A DNA stretch of 9,576 nucleotides from Anaerobacillus sp. GTDB lineage: Bacteria; Bacillota; Bacilli; Bacillales_H; Anaerobacillaceae. Position 1 is the first letter of the stretch; the number at the start of each line of letters is the position of its first letter. The notes under the pieces were generated by a model. That model had not been told where the DNA came from, ran no database searches, and worked only from the letters and a program-made list of their open reading frames with translations. Below are positions 6,644 to 9,576 of the stretch, in pieces. The DNA lies in NCBI GenBank assembly GCA_007120055.1, contig SKOL01000247.1, positions 1-9,576 of the forward strand, in the 5' to 3' direction. The translations under genes were made by a program, and so were the position numbers.

Positions 6644-9179
6644 CGTCGTCTAACCTCCTCAACATTTCTAACACTTTCTCCGCACTTTTCGGATATTTAA
6701 CGTAAGCTAAATCATCAAGATTGACACGATCTAAATCATCGAGTTCTGTGTTCGTAAAAATTTTATATAATTCTTTTAAAACTTTTTCTACACGAGTGTC
6801 GCTTCCAGATACTCGTGGAAGAATTTTTTGAAGAATACAATGATCAAGAGCTTGCTCAAACGTCATCAGATCGCCTTCTGCATTATTAGCTAAGTAAAAA
6901 CAAATTTCATCCCGAACACGGTAACCAACATGTGCTGTAAGCAGCTGTAAAACGTCATTAATTTTGACAAGCTCATCGGTGACTTTTTCAACTAATGATC
7001 GATGTTCGTGAAATACATCTTTTAAGTGAAGGTACTTGGCAGAGAAAACGTCATTATGTAATACCGCTGGATCTGCTTCCTTTTTTTCTAATAAAAACTG
7101 AAAGTGGTTAAGCTTAATACGATTAAATTCAATCGTATTCGCGCGGTCTAACACTTTTTTACTAAATGGGTGTGTCGTTTCATCCATGTTGACTGTACCG
7201 ATAATATATAAATTTTCTGGGAGATAAACCTCGCGTTCTGTTACTTCATTTGAAAGTAATGGTGAAGAAATAAGCTTCCCTTCTTCCCACTTACGACTTT
7301 CCATTACACTTAAAATGTCACTAAAATAATGTTCCACTCTCGCTAAGTTCATTTCATCTAATAAGGCAAAGTACGGACGAGTTGGGTGATCGATCGCATT
7401 TTGAATCACTTTAGTTAATGGTCCTTCTTTAAATTTCCCACTTATATCAACATAGCCTAATAAATCTGAGCCGTCACTCCAATCGGGACGAACTGGTATT
7501 AATGTAAATTGTCCATTTTTTTCAGTTGCTCCGACACTTTCTGCTACCCATTGAACAATTTTCGTTTTTCCCGTACCTGAAATACCGGAGATAATTACAA
7601 AAGGCTTTGTTTTTAACGAGAGATATAAGTTGTTAACTTCTTCTTTCTCGTAGTAGAAACCCTTGCTAGTAATGTAGTCATAAATATGGTCAACCGTTTC
7701 TTTCATTGTGAGAACCGTCTCCAGATCATCATGGACTTCGATGGAGGTGTCGTTATATTCATATTGTGTGTTATTTAAGTTGATATATTGTTCATAATAG
7801 CTAACCATGTCTTTTAAATCTTGAACAAGTTCTTGTTCTGGCGGCATTGTCTCTACGTCATATTCGATGTAAACAGCTGTAGAAAAAGCGTAGTCACGAG
7901 CTTTTTTTGACTGTCCTAAATAAATATCATCATCTTTATTCACTTTTTCTTTCATCTCGATAGAATGGCGGATTTCTTCTTTTATTTTAAGCATTTCTTC
8001 TCGAGACGTTTTCGTGATCCCTTGCGCAAGCGTTAAGTAAACTCGCTTCATATCCTCACTAAACAAGTAAACTAAATAATAGCCACTTTGCGTCGTAGTA
8101 GTGATGTTATTATTCATAATCGCAAGCCAAGGAACCGCTGCCCAATTCCCCATACCAACAGAACCGTTCACGGTATAGTTTTCAGTAATAAACGGAAGAT
8201 CCCTGATTTGTGAAGTAAGGTCACGCCTCATATAGGCACCTAACAGATGCTCACCAAAGGGTTCTGTTTTCGCTTTTAAATAGCTGTTCATGATATGTAA
8301 AAAATGTTCACGGAGATTACTATTCATTGGTGTTAACTCCTCTTCTGGTATCGGGTTCCAGTTTTCATCGATAAGATCGACGCTTTCTAGCCATTTGAGC
8401 AGGTTATGTGTGCGTTCCTTGGCGACAGATTCACGGATTTCATTATCACGAGTGGAACTTCTTACAATCAACACGGCTAATTCCACTAACAACTCTTTCT
8501 TCTGACTAGGTGGATAATCTCCTAGGAGTTGTAACGCATATAAGACTACCTTGAAGTAGTCTTTACTTTTAATGATGTCTCTTAAAATTAGGTGTCGTTC
8601 TTCGGAATTAGCCATTTCGTATTGATGGAAATTAGGTTGTATCTTTTGATGATTTTCATCTATAAGACCAAGTAACCTTAAGTCCTGTCTCTCAGCAGAT
8701 CTAATTCGATAAATATTGTCATTCTTAATTTGTTTGCGCAGTCTTTCAGGATGATATTCTTCCGCAATTACCCCGTCCAAAAATGCCATGACTTTATTAA
8801 ATGGCTCAGAAGATAAATCATCAGTTTTGAATTTCTTCAGCTTGATTGCTAGTGATTGATCTTTTTTAACAACTTCCACAAAAGGAAGCTCAGCAAAAAA
8901 CGCCATTAAAAACGATGTTCGTCCTCTCGTCTTTACAAAATCATTAGCAGTAGCGGTCCCCTTTTGAATAAACTCTTGCCACGCTTCGTTAATAAAATCA
9001 AAAGAAATAATATCCCATGGATTTTCTTTCTCGCCATTCTGGTATTTAAGGCGAGAAGCTTCTGTTTCCACATAAAGGCCATTTTCATCAACTTTCGTTA
9101 TCCAGTTCGGTTTATTTGATGATAACGTTTTAACAACGTCTAATTGTTTCCCCAGTTCAATAAAAAGTTTTTCTAACAT
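6612..9179 (-). CDS. McrB-like AAA+ motor with DUF3578 (MrcB_N) domain and a long N-terminal extension
   Basis: 855 residues from the ATG at 9179; E. coli McrB has about 460. Residue numbers below count from the alternative GTG at 9206 (nine codons longer). The AAA+ module has Walker A GISGTGKT (541-548), RPDWSDGSDLLGY (573-585), Walker B FALLDEMNLARVEHYFSD (613-630), sensor 1 IIGTVNMDET (668-677), a conserved DRANTIEF (687-694) and GYRVRDEICFYL (761-772). E. coli McrB has NTAD at the sensor 1 position; here it is NMDE, so GTP preference cannot be assumed. Residues about 302-400 match DUF3578/MrcB_N: VGMGNWAAVPWLAI, then QSGYYLVYLF, then VYLTLAQG. The first 290 residues are unassigned, with conserved-looking TRGRTSFLMAFFAELPFVEV (93-112) and RLLGLIDEN (177-185), perhaps a winged-helix-like reader. 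The ATG is chosen because GGAGG lies 5 nt upstream, while the GTG has only AGGAA right against it. It is the first gene of a two-gene operon with the DUF2357 nuclease. Confidence 0.92.
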   Translation of the reverse strand: MLEKLFIELGKQLDVVKTLSSNKPNWITKVDENGLYVETEASRLKYQNGEKENPWDIISFDFINEAWQEFIQKGTATANDFVKTRGRTSFLMAFFAELPFVEVVKKDQSLAIKLKKFKTDDLSSEPFNKVMAFLDGVIAEEYHPERLRKQIKNDNIYRIRSAERQDLRLLGLIDENHQKIQPNFHQYEMANSEERHLILRDIIKSKDYFKVVLYALQLLGDYPPSQKKELLVELAVLIVRSSTRDNEIRESVAKERTHNLLKWLESVDLIDENWNPIPEEELTPMNSNLREHFLHIMNSYLKAKTEPFGEHLLGAYMRRDLTSQIRDLPFITENYTVNGSVGMGNWAAVPWLAIMNNNITTTTQSGYYLVYLFSEDMKRVYLTLAQGITKTSREEMLKIKEEIRHSIEMKEKVNKDDDIYLGQSKKARDYAFSTAVYIEYDVETMPPEQELVQDLKDMVSYYEQYINLNNTQYEYNDTSIEVHDDLETVLTMKETVDHIYDYITSKGFYYEKEEVNNLYLSLKTKPFVIISGISGTGKTKIVQWVAESVGATEKNGQFTLIPVRPDWSDGSDLLGYVDISGKFKEGPLTKVIQNAIDHPTRPYFALLDEMNLARVEHYFSDILSVMESRKWEEGKLISSPLLSNEVTEREVYLPENLYIIGTVNMDETTHPFSKKVLDRANTIEFNRIKLNHFQFLLEKKEADPAVLHNDVFSAKYLHLKDVFHEHRSLVEKVTDELVKINDVLQLLTAHVGYRVRDEICFYLANNAEGDLMTFEQALDHCILQKILPRVSGSDTRVEKVLKELYKIFTNTELDDLDRVNLDDLAYVKYPKSAEKVLEMLRRLDDDGFTSFWIGS
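6654..6659 (-). promoter_or_regulatory. Coupling Shine-Dalgarno inside the upstream McrB-like gene
   Basis: A perfect AGGAGG sits 10 nt before the nuclease-gene ATG. The same six bases are two consecutive Arg codons (residues 850-851 counted from the GTG at 9206) of the AAA+ gene, so ribosomes finishing that gene pass over the initiation site and terminate 32 bp into the next. AGG codons are often rare in bacteria. This supports a fixed stoichiometry of motor and nuclease. Confidence 0.85.
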
Positions 9180-9184
9180 ATTTT

Positions 9185-9189
9185 CCTCC
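9185..9189 (-). promoter_or_regulatory. Ribosome binding site of the McrB-like gene
   Basis: CGGAGGAAAATATG on the minus strand places GGAGG 5 nt from the ATG at 9179-9177. This favours that start over the in-frame GTG at 9206-9204, whose only purine run (AGGAA) touches the codon. Confidence 0.75.
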
Positions 9190-9255
9190 GATAGCGAATG
9201 TGTCACTTCCTGTTACTTTCTTGCACAAAATATCTACAATATATAACTGTATTCG

Positions 9256-9277
9256 GCAGGGAAATGGTAAATCCTGC
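9256..9277. promoter_or_regulatory. Imperfect palindrome in the McrBC-like operon leader, possible operator
   Basis: GCAGG (9256-9260) and CCTGC (9273-9277) flank an AT-rich centre (gaaatggtaaat) that is itself partly symmetric. It sits about 75-100 bp upstream of the McrB-like start and downstream of the terminator that ends incoming transcription, where the operon promoter must lie. No clear -35/-10 pair could be picked; the AT-rich TTATATATTG at 9247-9238 is the best -10 area. A regulator is not identified, so the operator role is a guess. Confidence 0.25.
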
Positions 9278-9300
9278 ATGTTTTAAAGTTATTGTTTCAT

Positions 9301-9329
9301 AAAAAATAACCATGCTCTAAACATGGTTA
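9301..9329 (-). terminator. Intrinsic terminator reading leftward, upstream of the McrBC-like operon
   Basis: On the minus strand TAACCATG, a 7-base loop (TTTAGAG) and CATGGTTA form a perfect 8-bp stem followed directly by six T (9306-9301). It would end transcripts coming from a minus-strand gene beyond the right edge, and so isolates the defence operon from that gene. The stem is modest in GC content, but stem, loop and T-run are all of standard size. Confidence 0.75.
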
Positions 9330-9369
9330 AGAAATATCATGAAGATTTATCTTCAATAGCTCCTTATAT

Positions 9370-9486
9370 TTATCTTCTACTATCAGAAAAAGATTTAAGT
9401 GATAGATTTCTTAAGTTGACACCAGGATTATTGCTTCTATCATTATAGCCATGAAAAAGAAGAACTGAACTTATCGTCTTTTTCAT
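9370..9486 (-). CDS. Doubtful 38-codon frame
   Basis: The frame starts ATG AAA AAG ACG at 9486 and stops TAA at 9372-9370. It encodes MKKTISSVLLFHGYNDRS and a polar, Ser/Asn/Arg-rich tail. The start resembles a short basic-hydrophobic leader, but there is no Shine-Dalgarno before the ATG, and its first codons form one arm of an inverted repeat. I do not recognise the product. It may be chance or a relic of the neighbouring gene. Confidence 0.12.
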   Translation of the reverse strand: MKKTISSVLLFHGYNDRSNNPGVNLRNLSLKSFSDSRR

Positions 9487-9487
9487 G
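9450..9487. repeat. 11-bp inverted repeat in the right-hand intergenic region
   Basis: CATGAAAAAGA (9450-9460) and TCTTTTTCATG (9477-9487) are exact reverse complements separated by 16 bases. The stem is AT-rich and lies just past the possible stop of the next gene (9506), so it could be a weak two-way terminator or mRNA 3'-end structure. A similar short perfect hairpin (TGAAGAT/ATCTTCA) is at 9340-9355. Confidence 0.45.
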
Positions 9488-9505
9488 AATTAAACATATT
9501 TAAGG

Positions 9506-9576
9506 TTACCCATCATTAACATTGCCTAATTCTTCAATGAAGCTTAACTCTGCCATACTCGTTATCATAGGTATAA
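9506..9576 (-). CDS. Possible C-terminal end of the next minus-strand gene (5' partial)
   Basis: A minus-strand frame enters from the right edge and ends at TAA (9508-9506), reading IPMITSMAELSFIEELGNVN then DG. Twenty-odd open codons are not enough to prove a gene. It fits the terminator at 9329-9301, which needs a gene upstream of it, although the 3' untranslated stretch would be long (about 180 bases). The product is not recognised. Confidence 0.25.
   Translation of the reverse strand, partial: IPMITSMAELSFIEELGNVNDG

Noticed and set aside
8290..8505. Rightward 71-codon frame.
   Set aside because: Antisense to the McrB-like gene, Ser/Arg-rich, and without a ribosome binding site.
9206..9206. 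GTG at 9206-9204 as start of the McrB-like gene.
   Set aside because: Its purine run touches the codon, while the ATG 27 bp downstream has GGAGG at a usable distance.
1..9576. CRISPR arrays, tRNA or rRNA genes, intact transposases or integrases.
   Set aside because: I saw no regularly spaced repeats, no cloverleaf-like or rRNA-like segments, and no DDE or tyrosine/serine recombinase coding sequence on either strand.

Overview
The window is AT-rich DNA with strong AGGAGG-type ribosome binding sites, and its proteins look like those of low-GC Gram-positives. A Bacillaceae host or a close relative is likely, but the species cannot be named from the sequence. The whole stretch reads as a restriction-type defence island. 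It holds one intact two-gene McrBC-like operon, one intact single-gene GmrSD-like (type IV-like) nuclease, the wreck of a type III restriction enzyme, and the 3' part of a protein resembling the C-terminal region of restriction-modification DNA methyltransferases.

Layout on the + strand: 1-915 is an open frame running in from the left edge (methyltransferase-associated C-terminal region). Bases 916-1720 hold no intact gene. They contain a perfect 9-bp dyad (1079-1105) and, on the minus strand at about 1241-1617, a decayed and frameshifted fragment of a type III restriction Res helicase.

On the minus strand, 3739-1721 encodes a DUF262/DUF1524/DUF4357 protein with an intact DGQQR motif and an intact HNH-like motif. 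A gap of about 410 bp (3740-4150) carries its probable promoter and a decayed small hydrophobic frame. The operon 9179-4151 follows. Its first gene is an 855-aa McrB-like AAA+ protein with a DUF3578 (MrcB_N) domain. Its second gene is an 830-aa McrC-like DUF2357/PD-(D/E)XK nuclease. The two overlap by 32 bp, and the second gene's Shine-Dalgarno is made of two Arg codons of the first.

On the right, an intrinsic terminator reading leftward (9329-9301) closes off transcription from beyond the edge, so the McrBC-like operon must start from its own promoter between about 9180 and 9300. Bases 9330-9576 hold an inverted repeat, a dubious 38-codon frame, and possibly the last codons of the next minus-strand gene.

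How the genes work together is inference from families. The AAA+ protein should assemble as a motor on modified or foreign DNA (or RNA), drive translocation, and activate the DUF2357 nuclease. The DUF262/DUF1524 protein is a separate, self-contained nuclease with its own promoter. Both large McrBC-like proteins carry long extra domains (about 290 residues at the N-terminus of the motor, about 210 at the C-terminus of the nuclease). These set them apart from E. coli McrB and McrC and are the most attractive part of the window.
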